DNA of 11,294 nucleotides from an uncultured Marinosulfonomonas sp. GTDB lineage: Bacteria > Pseudomonadota > Alphaproteobacteria > Rhodobacterales > Rhodobacteraceae. The translations under genes and the position numbers were made by a program. Below the pieces are notes generated by a model. That model was not told the DNA's origin. It worked only from the letters and a program-made list of their open reading frames with translations, and made no database searches. This document shows, one piece after another, positions 1 through 6,218 of this stretch (the stretch's first letter is position 1; each line of letters begins with the position of its first letter). The stretch is from positions 1 through 11,294 of the forward strand of contig CAMZKY010000316.1 of NCBI GenBank assembly GCA_947311455.1. Reading direction: 5' to 3'.

Positions 1-1
1 A

Positions 2-2512
2 CCTGAACTGCTCTATCTGGACGATCCGGCATGGGATTCGGCAATTTCGGATCATCGGGTTATTCAGCTGAACCCGCTGCCACAAAGCACCGGTCTGGGT
101 GTGGTAGACGCAGGTGGGCGTATCGGGCGCAATTTTTCTCCCGAGCGCCAACTTCAGGATGTGAATTTATTCAAAGAATTGTCAGACCATATCAATGTTA
201 AAAAAACTGATAAAAATGTGGTCATTGCCAGTTACTCTGAAGGCGCACGAGAACGTTTGACTGGATTGCTTGCTGATGAAGGCCTAACAGGCCTTTTGCA
301 AATCAAAGACCACCGCAATATTTCCAACACAGCGGGTGACGTGCATCTGGCGGTTTGGGCGCTGGATCACGGGTTTGAAACCAAAGATTTATGCGTCATT
401 TCCGAACAGGATGTTTTGGGGGATCGCCTTATTTCGCGGGCACGTCGGAAAAAACGCGCCGAAAATTTCCTGACGGAAACCCAATCTCTGTCGCTGGGCG
501 ATTTGATTGTGCATGTGGATCATGGTGTTGGTGTGTATCGGGGTCTCGAAACCATAACGGCTATGGGCGCGCCACATGAATGTATTGCACTGGAATATGC
601 CGGTGGTGATAAACTGTTTTTGCCGGTCGAAAATATCGAATTGCTATCAAAATTTGGCCACGATCAGGGACTACTGGATAAACTGGGGGGCGGTTCGTGG
701 CAGGCCAAAAAGGCCAAATTAAAAGAACGCATTAAGGAAGTCGCCGAAAAATTGATCCGTCTGGCGGCTGAACGTTCACTGCGCAAAGGCCGAATTCTTG
801 AGCCGCAGGCCCATGCATGGGAAGAGTTCGCCGCGCGTTTTCCTTATCAGGAAACCGAAGATCAGTTGTCATCCATTGAGGATGTGCTTGACGATATGGC
901 CTCGGGCAAACCGATGGATCGGCTGATTTGTGGCGATGTGGGCTTTGGCAAAACCGAGGTTGCAATGCGCGCTGCCTTTGTGGCGGCCATGGATGGCCAG
1001 CAGGTGGCGGTGATCGCGCCAACCACCCTTTTGGTACGTCAACATTATAAAGCATTCGCCGAACGCTTCCGTGGGTTTCCTTTACAAGTCGGTCACTTAT
1101 CGCGCTTTGTTAGTGCAAAAGAGGCTAACAATACCCGTGAAGGCATGGCGCGCGGTACTGTGGATATTGTCATTGGCACCCATGCGCTTTTGGCCAAGTC
1201 TGTGCGCTTTAACGATCTCGGGCTGATGATTATTGACGAGGAACAGCGCTTTGGCGTGGGCCACAAAGAACGCCTAAAAGAAATGCGCTCCAACGTGCAT
1301 GTTTTAACCCTGACCGCGACCCCCATACCGCGCACCTTGCAAATGTCACTGTCGGGCGTGCGTGACCTGTCGATCATCGGCACCCCACCAGTGGATCGTC
1401 TGGCAATCCGCACCTATGTTTCGGAGTTTGACAGCGTGATGCTGCGCGAGGCCTTGTTGCGGGAACATTATCGCGGCGGGCAATCGTTTTATGTGGTGCC
1501 ACGCATCAAAGACATCCCAGAAATCGAGGAATTCCTGAAAGAACACGTGCCCGAGGTTAGCTATGTAATCGCCCATGGCCAAATGGCGGCGGGCGATCTG
1601 GATGACCGGATGAATGCGTTTTATGATGGGAAATACGACGTGCTGTTGGCTACCACCATCGTTGAATCGGGCCTTGATATCCCCACCGCCAATACCATGA
1701 TCGTGCACCGCGCCGATATGTTCGGGTTGGCGCAGCTGTACCAAATTAGGGGTCGCGTCGGGCGCTCCAAAACCCGCGCGTATGCTTATATGACCACGAA
1801 ACCGCGCAAACCCTTAACTCAAACCGCGCAAAAACGTCTGCGGGTTCTGGCTAGTTTGGATAGTCTTGGGGCGGGCTTTACGCTGGCGTCGCAAGATCTT
1901 GATATTCGCGGGGCAGGAAACCTGATTGGTGAAGAACAATCCGGCCAAATGCGCGAAGTTGGCTATGAACTTTACCAACAAATGCTGGAAGAGGCGATTA
2001 GCAAGATCAAATCAGGAGAAATCGGCTTGCCCGAAGACGGCAAATGGGCACCGGTGATTAATCTTGGCGTGCCTGTGTTGATCCCGGATGCCTATGTGCC
2101 GGATCTGGATGTGCGTCTCGGATTGTATCGCCGTTTGTCGGGGCTGAAAACCAAAGTTGAGCTGGAAGGTTTTGCCGCTGAATTGATCGATCGTTTTGGG
2201 AAATTGCCCAATGAGGTAAATTCCCTGATGCTGGTGGTGCGGATCAAGGCCATGTGCAAACGGGCTGGTATTGCGCGCCTTGACGTGGGGCCAAAAGGGG
2301 CTGTGGTGCAGTTTCACAATGATAAATTTGCCTCCCCTGCGGGGTTGGTTGAATTTATGGAGGCGGAACAGGGCCGTGCCAAGGTTAAAGGCACCAAAAT
2401 CATTGTGCAGCGCGATTGGATCAAAGCATCTGACAAGATCAAAGGCGCGTTCTCAATTGCGCGGGATTTGGCCGCGAAAGTGATGGCCGAACGTAAGAAA
2501 CAAAAGCCGTAG
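2..2512 (+). CDS. mfd: Transcription-repair coupling factor Mfd, 5'-truncated by window edge
   Basis: Mfd is a DNA translocase that removes RNA polymerase stalled at lesions and recruits UvrA for nucleotide excision repair. The reading frame is open from base 2, so the GTG at 101 is internal and not the start; 836 residues remain. In this partial protein the RNA-polymerase-interacting CarD-like domain begins near residue 165 (LGDLIVHVDHGVGVYRG). The superfamily 2 helicase core follows: Walker A GDVGFGKTE at about 311-319, DEEQ box at 412-415, TATPIPRTL near 438, and RGRVGR near 583 in the second RecA lobe. The C-terminal TRCF domain fills the last 150 or so residues. Aligning the Walker lysine with E. 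coli Mfd suggests about 315 missing N-terminal residues (the UvrB-like, UvrA-binding part), giving a normal length near 1150. No frameshift is seen. No convincing terminator is visible in the 71 bp before the converging lipoprotein gene. Confidence 0.98.
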   Translation, partial: PELLYLDDPAWDSAISDHRVIQLNPLPQSTGLGVVDAGGRIGRNFSPERQLQDVNLFKELSDHINVKKTDKNVVIASYSEGARERLTGLLADEGLTGLLQIKDHRNISNTAGDVHLAVWALDHGFETKDLCVISEQDVLGDRLISRARRKKRAENFLTETQSLSLGDLIVHVDHGVGVYRGLETITAMGAPHECIALEYAGGDKLFLPVENIELLSKFGHDQGLLDKLGGGSWQAKKAKLKERIKEVAEKLIRLAAERSLRKGRILEPQAHAWEEFAARFPYQETEDQLSSIEDVLDDMASGKPMDRLICGDVGFGKTEVAMRAAFVAAMDGQQVAVIAPTTLLVRQHYKAFAERFRGFPLQVGHLSRFVSAKEANNTREGMARGTVDIVIGTHALLAKSVRFNDLGLMIIDEEQRFGVGHKERLKEMRSNVHVLTLTATPIPRTLQMSLSGVRDLSIIGTPPVDRLAIRTYVSEFDSVMLREALLREHYRGGQSFYVVPRIKDIPEIEEFLKEHVPEVSYVIAHGQMAAGDLDDRMNAFYDGKYDVLLATTIVESGLDIPTANTMIVHRADMFGLAQLYQIRGRVGRSKTRAYAYMTTKPRKPLTQTAQKRLRVLASLDSLGAGFTLASQDLDIRGAGNLIGEEQSGQMREVGYELYQQMLEEAISKIKSGEIGLPEDGKWAPVINLGVPVLIPDAYVPDLDVRLGLYRRLSGLKTKVELEGFAAELIDRFGKLPNEVNSLMLVVRIKAMCKRAGIARLDVGPKGAVVQFHNDKFASPAGLVEFMEAEQGRAKVKGTKIIVQRDWIKASDKIKGAFSIARDLAAKVMAERKKQKP

Positions 2513-2583
2513 GTATCGGCTGGTTTGAACCTGACAAAGGTATAAAATTTATTCTAAGGGTGTTTTAAAGGCTGGAATTTCGA

Positions 2584-3057
2584 CTAGCGACGGCGCACCG
2601 AACGCGCATTTTTCGTGCCGAGAATCCGAATGCTGCGAACACCGACAAGGCTATTATTGGTGATATAATACGCAACGATAACTTCACGTGATATGGGAGT
2701 ACCGGCTCTTTCAAATGTGGCTGGTTCCTCTATGTGAAATTCAAAGGTTAACACACCTTTTTCGGGTTTCCCTTCATTTTTTGCAACCAGTTCACCATTC
2801 CAATACCCTTGGGTCGGGGGTAAGCCAACAACACGCAATATTGCACCTCCCGGAGTGCGATCAATTTTGAAAGAAAGAACCTGATCTACCATTTGACGGG
2901 CATCACGCGAAATCTCGTATTCTGGCACATCAATCTTTTCACTTTCGCTTCCACCAAACCAGTTAAACGGGTTCAATTTTGAACTTCCACAGCCAGCGAG
3001 CAAAGCTGCACTAATGGTTAAAACGATAAAGGGTTTGAATACTGCGCGATTTTTCAT
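2584..3057 (-). CDS. Small putative outer-membrane lipoprotein, function unknown
   Basis: A 157-residue protein with a lipoprotein signal peptide: basic start MKNR, hydrophobic stretch at about 9-21 and lipobox L-A-G-C with the acylated cysteine at residue 23. Glycine at +2 gives no inner-membrane retention signal, so outer-membrane sorting is inferred. The mature part begins with a low-complexity Ser/Gly/Lys/Asn stretch. A compact domain then mixes alternating hydrophobic strands (GAILRVVGLPPTQGYWNGEL, then GVLTFEFHIEEP and EVIVAYYITNNSLVGVRSIRI) and ends in a very basic tail, RSVRRR. I do not recognise a named family. The strand-rich pattern suggests a small beta-sandwich, which is inference only. 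The ATG is preceded by AAGG at a 9-nt distance. It is divergent from sufE and converges on mfd, so it is probably a single-gene transcript. Confidence 0.85.
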   Translation of the reverse strand: MKNRAVFKPFIVLTISAALLAGCGSSKLNPFNWFGGSESEKIDVPEYEISRDARQMVDQVLSFKIDRTPGGAILRVVGLPPTQGYWNGELVAKNEGKPEKGVLTFEFHIEEPATFERAGTPISREVIVAYYITNNSLVGVRSIRILGTKNARSVRRR

Positions 3058-3171
3058 TTTTTTGTGCCTTTGATTGTCACTTACGAATTATCCTATTTTG
3101 CCGCGTTTGAAAAGCCTAGACCTTTGTTAAGGGAATGCCTATTTGAAGAGCAAGTTATCAGGAGCATAGCC

Positions 3172-3597
3172 ATGGCCACTGCCGCCTTTGAAGATATTGT
3201 TGAAGACTTCGAGTTTTTGGATGATTGGGAAGATAGATATCGAATAGTGATTGATATGGGGAAATCCATGTCACCGTTGGATGATGCGCTAAAAGTCGAG
3301 GCCACCAAAGTGCATGGTTGTTCGTCACAAGTGTGGATTGTACCCAAAATTACGGGCAATGGCCCTGATGCGGTCTTTAATTTCCATGGGGATAGTGACG
3401 CGATGATTGTGCGTGGATTGGTGGCCGTTCTGGGTGCGCTCTATGACGGTCTGACGGTGTCCGAGGTGTTAAAAGTGGATGCGGGAGGCGAACTGGCGCG
3501 CCTGGATTTGAATGATCATTTATCTGCACAGCGCTCAAACGGTCTGCGCTCCATGGTTGAGCGAATCCGTAAGATAGCTGGCGAAACTGTGGGCTAA
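3172..3597 (+). CDS. sufE: SufE cysteine-desulfuration protein
   Basis: SufE accepts persulfide sulfur from the desulfurase SufS and passes it on for Fe-S cluster assembly in the cytosol. The 141-residue product matches the family length (about 140). The sulfur-accepting cysteine is Cys50 in KVHGCSSQVWI, on the loop expected for SufE. Other family features are the early FEFLDDWEDRYRIVIDMG segment and the later MIVRGLVAVLGALYDG helix region. The frame is open upstream to a GTG at 3064, but I chose ATG 3172 because it has an AGGAG ribosome binding site at 3160-3164 and because homology begins there. No sufS or sufBCD is next to it, so it is a standalone copy. CsdE is a close paralogue and cannot be fully excluded. 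Confidence 0.93.
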   Translation: MATAAFEDIVEDFEFLDDWEDRYRIVIDMGKSMSPLDDALKVEATKVHGCSSQVWIVPKITGNGPDAVFNFHGDSDAMIVRGLVAVLGALYDGLTVSEVLKVDAGGELARLDLNDHLSAQRSNGLRSMVERIRKIAGETVG

Positions 3598-3598
3598 T

Positions 3599-3635
3599 AC
3601 GCGGGTGAAATTTGACCGCATGCATTCATCCGCGT
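3599..3635 (+). terminator. Stem-loop directly after sufE, possible terminator
   Basis: Two nt after the sufE stop codon, 3599-3609 pairs with 3625-3635. This is an 11-bp GC-rich stem with one G-U wobble and a 15-nt loop. The following sequence is only moderately T-rich (GTTTCCCTTT from 3641), so it is not a textbook intrinsic terminator. It could instead be a transcript-end stabiliser. Confidence 0.4.
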
Positions 3636-3656
3636 TATGCGTTTCCCTTTGAGGCC

Positions 3657-3710
3657 AAACACCAATAAAACGCTGGATTTTGTTGTGTAGATCCAGCCTC
3701 GCCGGTGTTT
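3657..3710. repeat. Nested imperfect palindrome (two 7-bp arms within each other)
   Basis: The outer arms AAACACC (3657-3663) and GGTGTTT (3704-3710) are perfect complements. Inside them GCTGGAT (3672-3678) and ATCCAGC (3691-3697) also pair perfectly. The inner hairpin, read on the - strand, is followed by GTTTTATT, so it could end transcripts leaking from the ssb side. Otherwise the function is unknown. Confidence 0.5.
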
Positions 3711-3816
3711 ATGGTGCGGGGACTTTTCCATATATACCCAATTCACTCCAAAACTTTCGGGTATCGGGGGGATTGCGTATAACATTTCTAAACACGTTTT
3801 GTTTTCGGAAATTGGT

Positions 3817-3867
3817 GTATGGCAAACGTATGGCAAACGTATGGCAAACGTATGGCAAACGTATGGC
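3817..3867. repeat. 11-bp tandem repeat, four full copies plus 7 nt
   Basis: The unit GTATGGCAAAC occurs head to tail at 3817-3827, 3828-3838, 3839-3849 and 3850-3860, followed by GTATGGC at 3861-3867. The four full copies are identical. The period of 11 bp is close to one helical turn, so each copy shows the same face of the DNA. It could be an array of protein sites or a recent slippage product. It has no spacers, so it is not a CRISPR array. Confidence 0.95.
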
Positions 3868-3911
3868 TGTTTTGATTGATTTTGTGGGTTAACGCTCAGT
3901 TCGGTTACCAG

Positions 3912-3925
3912 CAGGTTAACACGAA
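3912..3925. repeat. 14-bp direct repeat, copy downstream of ssb
   Basis: The sequence CAGGTTAACACGAA is identical to the copy at 4559-4572 on the other side of ssb. It contains the palindromic hexamer GTTAAC. A 10-bp core, AGGTTAACAC, also occurs inside the lipoprotein gene at 2745-2754. Confidence 0.8.
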
Positions 3926-3937
3926 ACACGTCTTACC

Positions 3938-3966
3938 AAAAATAAACCCACCACAAAGGGCGGGTT
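3938..3966 (-). terminator. Rho-independent terminator of ssb
   Basis: Read on the - strand, AACCCGCC (3966-3959) pairs with GGTGGGTT (3952-3945). This 8-bp stem has one G-U wobble and a 6-nt loop. It is followed at once by TATTTTT. It lies 22 nt beyond the ssb stop codon, the expected place. Confidence 0.85.
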
Positions 3967-3988
3967 CATCCTAAGCAATTTTACCGCT

Positions 3989-4492
3989 CTAGAACGGGAT
4001 TTCGTCGTCGATATTGCCGCCGCCGCCGCCCTGATTCCCGCCGCCCTGATTTCCACCGTCATAACCACCCTGGTTGCTGCCACCGTAACCGCCGCCTTGA
4101 TTTCCGCCACTATAACCACCTTGATTACCGCCGCCGCTATTGGAACGGCTATCAAGCATCACCATGGTTGAGCCGAAACCCTGAAGCACAACTTCGGTTG
4201 AATAGCGATCATTGCCAGATTGATCCTGCCACTTACGGGTTTGCAACGCGCCTTCCAAATACACCTTGGAACCTTTGCGCAGATATTGTTCGGCCACACG
4301 CACCAGACCCTCGGAAAAAATAGCAACTGTGTGCCATTCGGTTTTTTCACGGCGCTCACCGGTGTTTTTATCTTTCCAGGTTTCTGATGTAGCGATACGC
4401 AGGTTGCAAACCTTGCCACCATTTTGGAATGTGCGCACTTCGGGGTCAGCCCCAAGATTACCTACAAGAATTACTTTATTAACGCTGGCCAT
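3989..4492 (-). CDS. ssb: Single-stranded DNA-binding protein SSB
   Basis: SSB coats single-stranded DNA in replication, recombination and repair, and recruits partner proteins through its C-terminal tip. The 167-residue protein has a canonical OB fold at about 4-110 (NKVILVGNLGADPEVR at the start, EWHTVAIFSEGLVRVAEQYLRKGSKVYLEG in the middle). A disordered Gly/Asn/Gln linker at about 117-160 is built from five NQGG motifs. The acidic interaction tip DDEIPF is intact at the end. Length is normal for the family. The ATG has TAAGGA just upstream. Transcription runs from a divergent region shared with the LuxR-type gene and ends at a clear terminator. No LexA box of the alphaproteobacterial GTTC-N7-GTTC type was found upstream, so I see no sequence evidence for SOS control. 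Confidence 0.98.
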   Translation of the reverse strand: MASVNKVILVGNLGADPEVRTFQNGGKVCNLRIATSETWKDKNTGERREKTEWHTVAIFSEGLVRVAEQYLRKGSKVYLEGALQTRKWQDQSGNDRYSTEVVLQGFGSTMVMLDSRSNSGGGNQGGYSGGNQGGGYGGSNQGGYDGGNQGGGNQGGGGGNIDDEIPF

Positions 4493-4531
4493 GATGTTTC
4501 CTTACGAATCTAAACTGTTAACCATGTTTCT

Positions 4532-4561
4532 ATACTAATGCGGTAAGGAAATGAAAGTCAG
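4532..4561 (-). promoter_or_regulatory. ssb: Possible ssb promoter
   Basis: On the - strand CTGACT (4561-4556, 4 of 6 to the -35 consensus) and TAGTAT (4537-4532, 4 of 6 to the -10 consensus) are separated by 18 nt. They sit about 40 nt before the ssb start. The -35 element overlaps the 14-bp repeat at 4559-4572. Both elements are imperfect. Confidence 0.3.
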
Positions 4562-4572
4562 GTTAACACGAA
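4559..4572. repeat. 14-bp direct repeat, copy upstream of ssb
   Basis: CAGGTTAACACGAA, identical to 3912-3925. Placed at the edge of the proposed ssb -35 element, it could be a regulator site. Another GTTAAC lies at 4517-4522, between the promoter and the ssb start. Confidence 0.8.
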
Positions 4573-4618
4573 TATTCGGTCATAAACTAAAGGTGTATTC
4601 ATCTATTGATTTGGTTTA

Positions 4619-4778
4619 GCGCACCCGTTTTAGACCCAAAGCTGAGTTGCGCCTTGGGATGCAGATGGTAGTGGAAAGGCACTTGCCCTCGTTAGCGTCT
4701 TCGTTCCCCTTCCACCAAGTACACTGGGACGCGCGAGAAAGTAGGCAGCGACAACCCCAGTTTGTCGCTGCCATTTTA
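4619..4778 (+). ncRNA. Candidate structured noncoding RNA between ssb and the LuxR-type gene
   Basis: There is no convincing gene here, but the + strand folds in an orderly way. A closing stem pairs 4619-4622 with 4731-4734 and 4624-4626 with 4726-4728. Inside it are a hairpin pairing 4635-4639 with 4654-4658, and a longer hairpin at 4666-4679 with 4708-4717 (10 pairs, two bulges). The element ends in an 11-bp perfect stem (4744-4754 with 4762-4772) followed by ATTTTAAA. Because ssb and the LuxR-type gene diverge here, no known gene needs a terminator at this place. That makes an independent short transcript of about 160 nt the simplest reading. It does not carry signatures I know for tmRNA, RNase P, SRP RNA or 6S RNA. 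The 5' end and promoter are not clear. Alternatives are a long leader for the downstream regulator gene or a DNA operator. Confidence 0.45.
4744..4777 (+). terminator. Strong intrinsic-terminator-like hairpin
   Basis: GGCAGCGACAA (4744-4754) and TTGTCGCTGCC (4762-4772) are perfect 11-bp complements around a 7-nt loop, CCCCAGT. They are followed by a T4 run and an AT-rich stretch on the + strand. The U tract is short, so efficiency is uncertain. A palindromic operator is the alternative reading. Confidence 0.6.
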
Positions 4779-4841
4779 AATACAGGATGTGTGGTGGATT
4801 GCTGGAAATAAGACAAAACTGGATTAAACTTATAAACACGT

Positions 4842-4847
4842 TATAGT
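4842..4847 (+). promoter_or_regulatory. Possible -10 element for the LuxR-type gene
   Basis: TATAGT matches the -10 consensus at 5 of 6 positions and lies 30 nt before the chosen ATG. No good -35 is found at 16-18 nt spacing, so it would be a weak or activator-dependent promoter. Confidence 0.25.
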
Positions 4848-4877
4848 AAAATAAACGTGAATAGAGGACGGGCGAAT

Positions 4878-5381
4878 ATGAAAAACCACCATCAGATCAT
4901 TGGATTATCCTTACTGATTATTGTACAGGTTTTCTGTGCAATCTTTTTTATGGGTGACGTTCTGGAGGACGCTGAATTACTAGGTGGCTTTACCAATATG
5001 GGCCCCCATTTGTTTGTTGAGCTTGTTGCCAGTTTGGTTTTGTTGATTGCCATCGGTGTTGAAATTAAAACCATAATGGCCATGCATGCCCGCCAAAAAG
5101 CAACCGAGAAAAGCATGGCGGTGGCGCGTGGGGCTTTACACGATGTGATAGAAGATTACTTTAGCGAATGGGCCTTAACACCTGCGGAAAAAGACGTGGC
5201 CGGATTTGTGATTAAAGGCAGCTCGATCAGCGAAATTGCACTGATGCGTGAAGCCGCTGAAGGCACCGTGAAAACGCAGCTAAATGCTGTGTACCGGAAG
5301 GCTAAAGTGAGCGGCCGATCCCAACTGGTTAGCCTGCTGATCGAGGATCTGATGGATCAGCCGTTGTTACAAAACGAATAG
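4878..5381 (+). CDS. Membrane-anchored LuxR-type HTH regulator
   Basis: The 167-residue protein joins two N-terminal membrane segments (about 6-26 and 44-68) to a C-terminal LuxR/GerE-type DNA-binding domain at about 98-157. The domain has the usual layout: LTPAEKDVAGFVIKGSSISEIA, then the recognition-helix part EGTVKTQLNAVYRKAKVSGRSQLVSLL. There is no receiver, PAS or autoinducer domain. About 30 polar residues, mostly helical, link the second membrane helix to the HTH. Membrane tethering of the DNA-binding domain is inferred. Signal and targets are unknown; the loop between the helices (GDVLEDAELLGGFTNMGP) is short. I chose ATG 4878 over the in-frame GTG at 4857 because AGGA (4864-4867) is well spaced for it. 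The gene precedes the lytic transglycosylase gene on the same strand with a 91-bp gap, so a cell-envelope role is possible but unproven. Confidence 0.85.
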   Translation: MKNHHQIIGLSLLIIVQVFCAIFFMGDVLEDAELLGGFTNMGPHLFVELVASLVLLIAIGVEIKTIMAMHARQKATEKSMAVARGALHDVIEDYFSEWALTPAEKDVAGFVIKGSSISEIALMREAAEGTVKTQLNAVYRKAKVSGRSQLVSLLIEDLMDQPLLQNE

Positions 5382-5418
5382 CAGAATATCGCCCATAAAA
5401 ATGATCAATTTTCAAGGG

Positions 5419-5447
5419 CTGGCAAATAGTTGAATTTGTGCTATATC
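5419..5447 (+). promoter_or_regulatory. Possible promoter of the lytic transglycosylase gene
   Basis: CTGGCA (5419-5424, 4 of 6) and TATATC (5442-5447, 4 of 6) are separated by 17 nt, 26 nt before the start codon. The spacing is ideal but both boxes are imperfect. If real, the gene can be expressed apart from the upstream regulator gene. Confidence 0.3.
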
Positions 5448-5472
5448 GGCTGAAAAGAAGCTGAGCGGTCTG

Positions 5473-6063
5473 ATGATAAAAACAGGTATTCTTGCAGTTG
5501 CGATTTTTGCGATGGGTGCGACAGGCGCCTTTGCAGAGCGCATATCCGTTTCAACAAAATCGCGTTTGGCTTTGTTTCGCTCGCAAACCAGTGTTCTGGA
5601 TGGCCGCGCGGCATCGCAATATTCAAATTCTGTGCGTCTTAAACCACCGTCGGTTATTGTTCCGTCCAAAGGCGGAGCGTTGCGATATGGCGGGCGTTAT
5701 AAGGGGCCATACCTGGAAATTGCACGATCTGCAGCACGTCGCCACGGGGTGCCCGAAGATTTGTTCCTGCGGCTTATTCAGCAGGAATCCGGTTGGAATC
5801 GACATGCAAAATCCCACAAAGGGGCACTTGGATTGGCGCAGCTGATGCCGGTAACGGCGCGTAAGATGGGGGTTGATCCCAATGTGCCGCGCGAAAACCT
5901 GGATGGTGGTGCCAAATATTTACGCAAACAATATGATAAATTCCATTCGTGGCGTTTGGCATTGGCGGCCTATAATGCTGGGCCGGAAGCGGTGCGTAAA
6001 TACGGCGGGGTGCCGCCCTATAAAGAAACCCGAAACTACGTTCGAAAAATCTGGGGCAGTTAG
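5473..6063 (+). CDS. Secreted lytic transglycosylase (SLT domain)
   Basis: It is predicted to cut the MurNAc-GlcNAc bond of peptidoglycan, forming 1,6-anhydro ends, in the periplasm. The 196-residue protein has a cleavable signal peptide with a hydrophobic core at about 4-20 and a likely cut after AFA at residue 21. A variable basic linker runs to about 78. The SLT catalytic domain follows: catalytic Glu105 in QQESGWN, then GALGLAQLMP at 117-126, GGAKYLRKQ at 145-153 and AYNAGPEAV at 166-174. There is no lipobox, so it should be soluble, unlike MltC-type enzymes. It is short, a minimal-domain member of family 1. The ribosome binding site is weak (AAGAAG upstream). The gene ends 32 bp before a clear intrinsic terminator. 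The upstream LuxR-type gene might regulate it, but this rests on adjacency alone. Confidence 0.93.
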   Translation: MIKTGILAVAIFAMGATGAFAERISVSTKSRLALFRSQTSVLDGRAASQYSNSVRLKPPSVIVPSKGGALRYGGRYKGPYLEIARSAARRHGVPEDLFLRLIQQESGWNRHAKSHKGALGLAQLMPVTARKMGVDPNVPRENLDGGAKYLRKQYDKFHSWRLALAAYNAGPEAVRKYGGVPPYKETRNYVRKIWGS

Positions 6064-6095
6064 GCGCTAAGATTCCGACTTACTTCAGGGTAAAC

Positions 6096-6121
6096 AACAC
6101 GCTTTTTGGGCGTGTTTTTTT
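6096..6121 (+). terminator. Rho-independent terminator of the lytic transglycosylase gene
   Basis: AACACGC (6096-6102) pairs with GCGTGTT (6110-6116) around a 7-nt loop, and an uninterrupted T run extends to 6121. It lies 32 nt past the stop codon on the + strand. Confidence 0.9.
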
Positions 6122-6127
6122 CTGGCG

Positions 6128-6161
6128 AACGAATCCACGATTCCGGAATAATGGATTCGTT
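6128..6161. repeat. 34-bp nested palindrome between two terminators
   Basis: AACGAATCCA (6128-6137) and TGGATTCGTT (6152-6161) are perfect 10-bp complements. Their loop holds a second perfect palindrome, ATTCCGGAAT (6140-6149). There is no T tract on either side, so it does not look like a terminator. It could be an interspersed-repeat unit or a protein site. Confidence 0.85.
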
Positions 6162-6168
6162 AGATAGT

Positions 6169-6201
6169 AAAAAAAGCAGCGCAAAAATGGCGCCGCTTTT
6201 T
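6169..6201 (-). terminator. Terminator of the VOC dioxygenase gene, possibly bidirectional
   Basis: On the - strand AAAAAGCGGCGC (6201-6190) pairs with GCGCTGCTTTTT (6182-6171) with one G-U wobble and a 7-nt loop, running into seven T. On the + strand the stem has one A-C mismatch but ends in five T, so it may also back up the transglycosylase terminator. Confidence 0.85.
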
Positions 6202-6218
6202 CAAAAACGCCGGTTATT

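Larger units (their letters stand above)
3598..3988. other. Noncoding region between sufE and ssb (convergent genes)
   Basis: This 391-bp gap lies between the 3' ends of sufE and ssb and is unusually long for a convergent junction. It contains the sufE stem-loop, the nested palindrome, the 11-bp tandem array, two GTTAAC hexamers (3888-3893 and 3915-3920) and the ssb terminator. Both strands have open frames here, but none has a ribosome binding site or protein-like composition, and the tandem array simply reads through them. It looks noncoding. Confidence 0.65.

Noticed and set aside
3074..3099. TTGTCA and TATTTT as a sufE promoter
   Set aside because: The spacer is only 14 nt, too short for a standard promoter.
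3064..3171. N-terminal extension of sufE from GTG 3064
   Set aside because: SufE homology starts at ATG 3172, which has AGGAG upstream; the extension lies in the divergent promoter region.
3817..3867. CRISPR array
   Set aside because: The repeats are 11 bp and directly abut without spacers, and no cas gene is present.
3680..3892. Open frame of 70 codons on the + strand over the tandem repeat
   Set aside because: It has no ATG start and no ribosome binding site, and its repeated segment comes from reading the 11-mer in rotating frames.
3594..3929. Open frame of 111 codons on the - strand downstream of ssb
   Set aside because: No ribosome binding site and a composition unlike a protein; part of it is only the translated 11-bp repeat, and it crosses the ssb terminator.
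4493..4620. LexA/SOS box upstream of ssb
   Set aside because: No GTTC-N7-GTTC type motif is present in this stretch.
4616..4839. Two overlapping - strand open frames upstream of ssb
   Set aside because: They span the RNA-like fold and the terminator hairpin, have no ribosome binding sites and show no recognisable family.
5419..5447. Sigma-54 promoter before the transglycosylase gene (TGGCA with a later TGC)
   Set aside because: The distance between the GG and GC elements does not match the required -24/-12 spacing.
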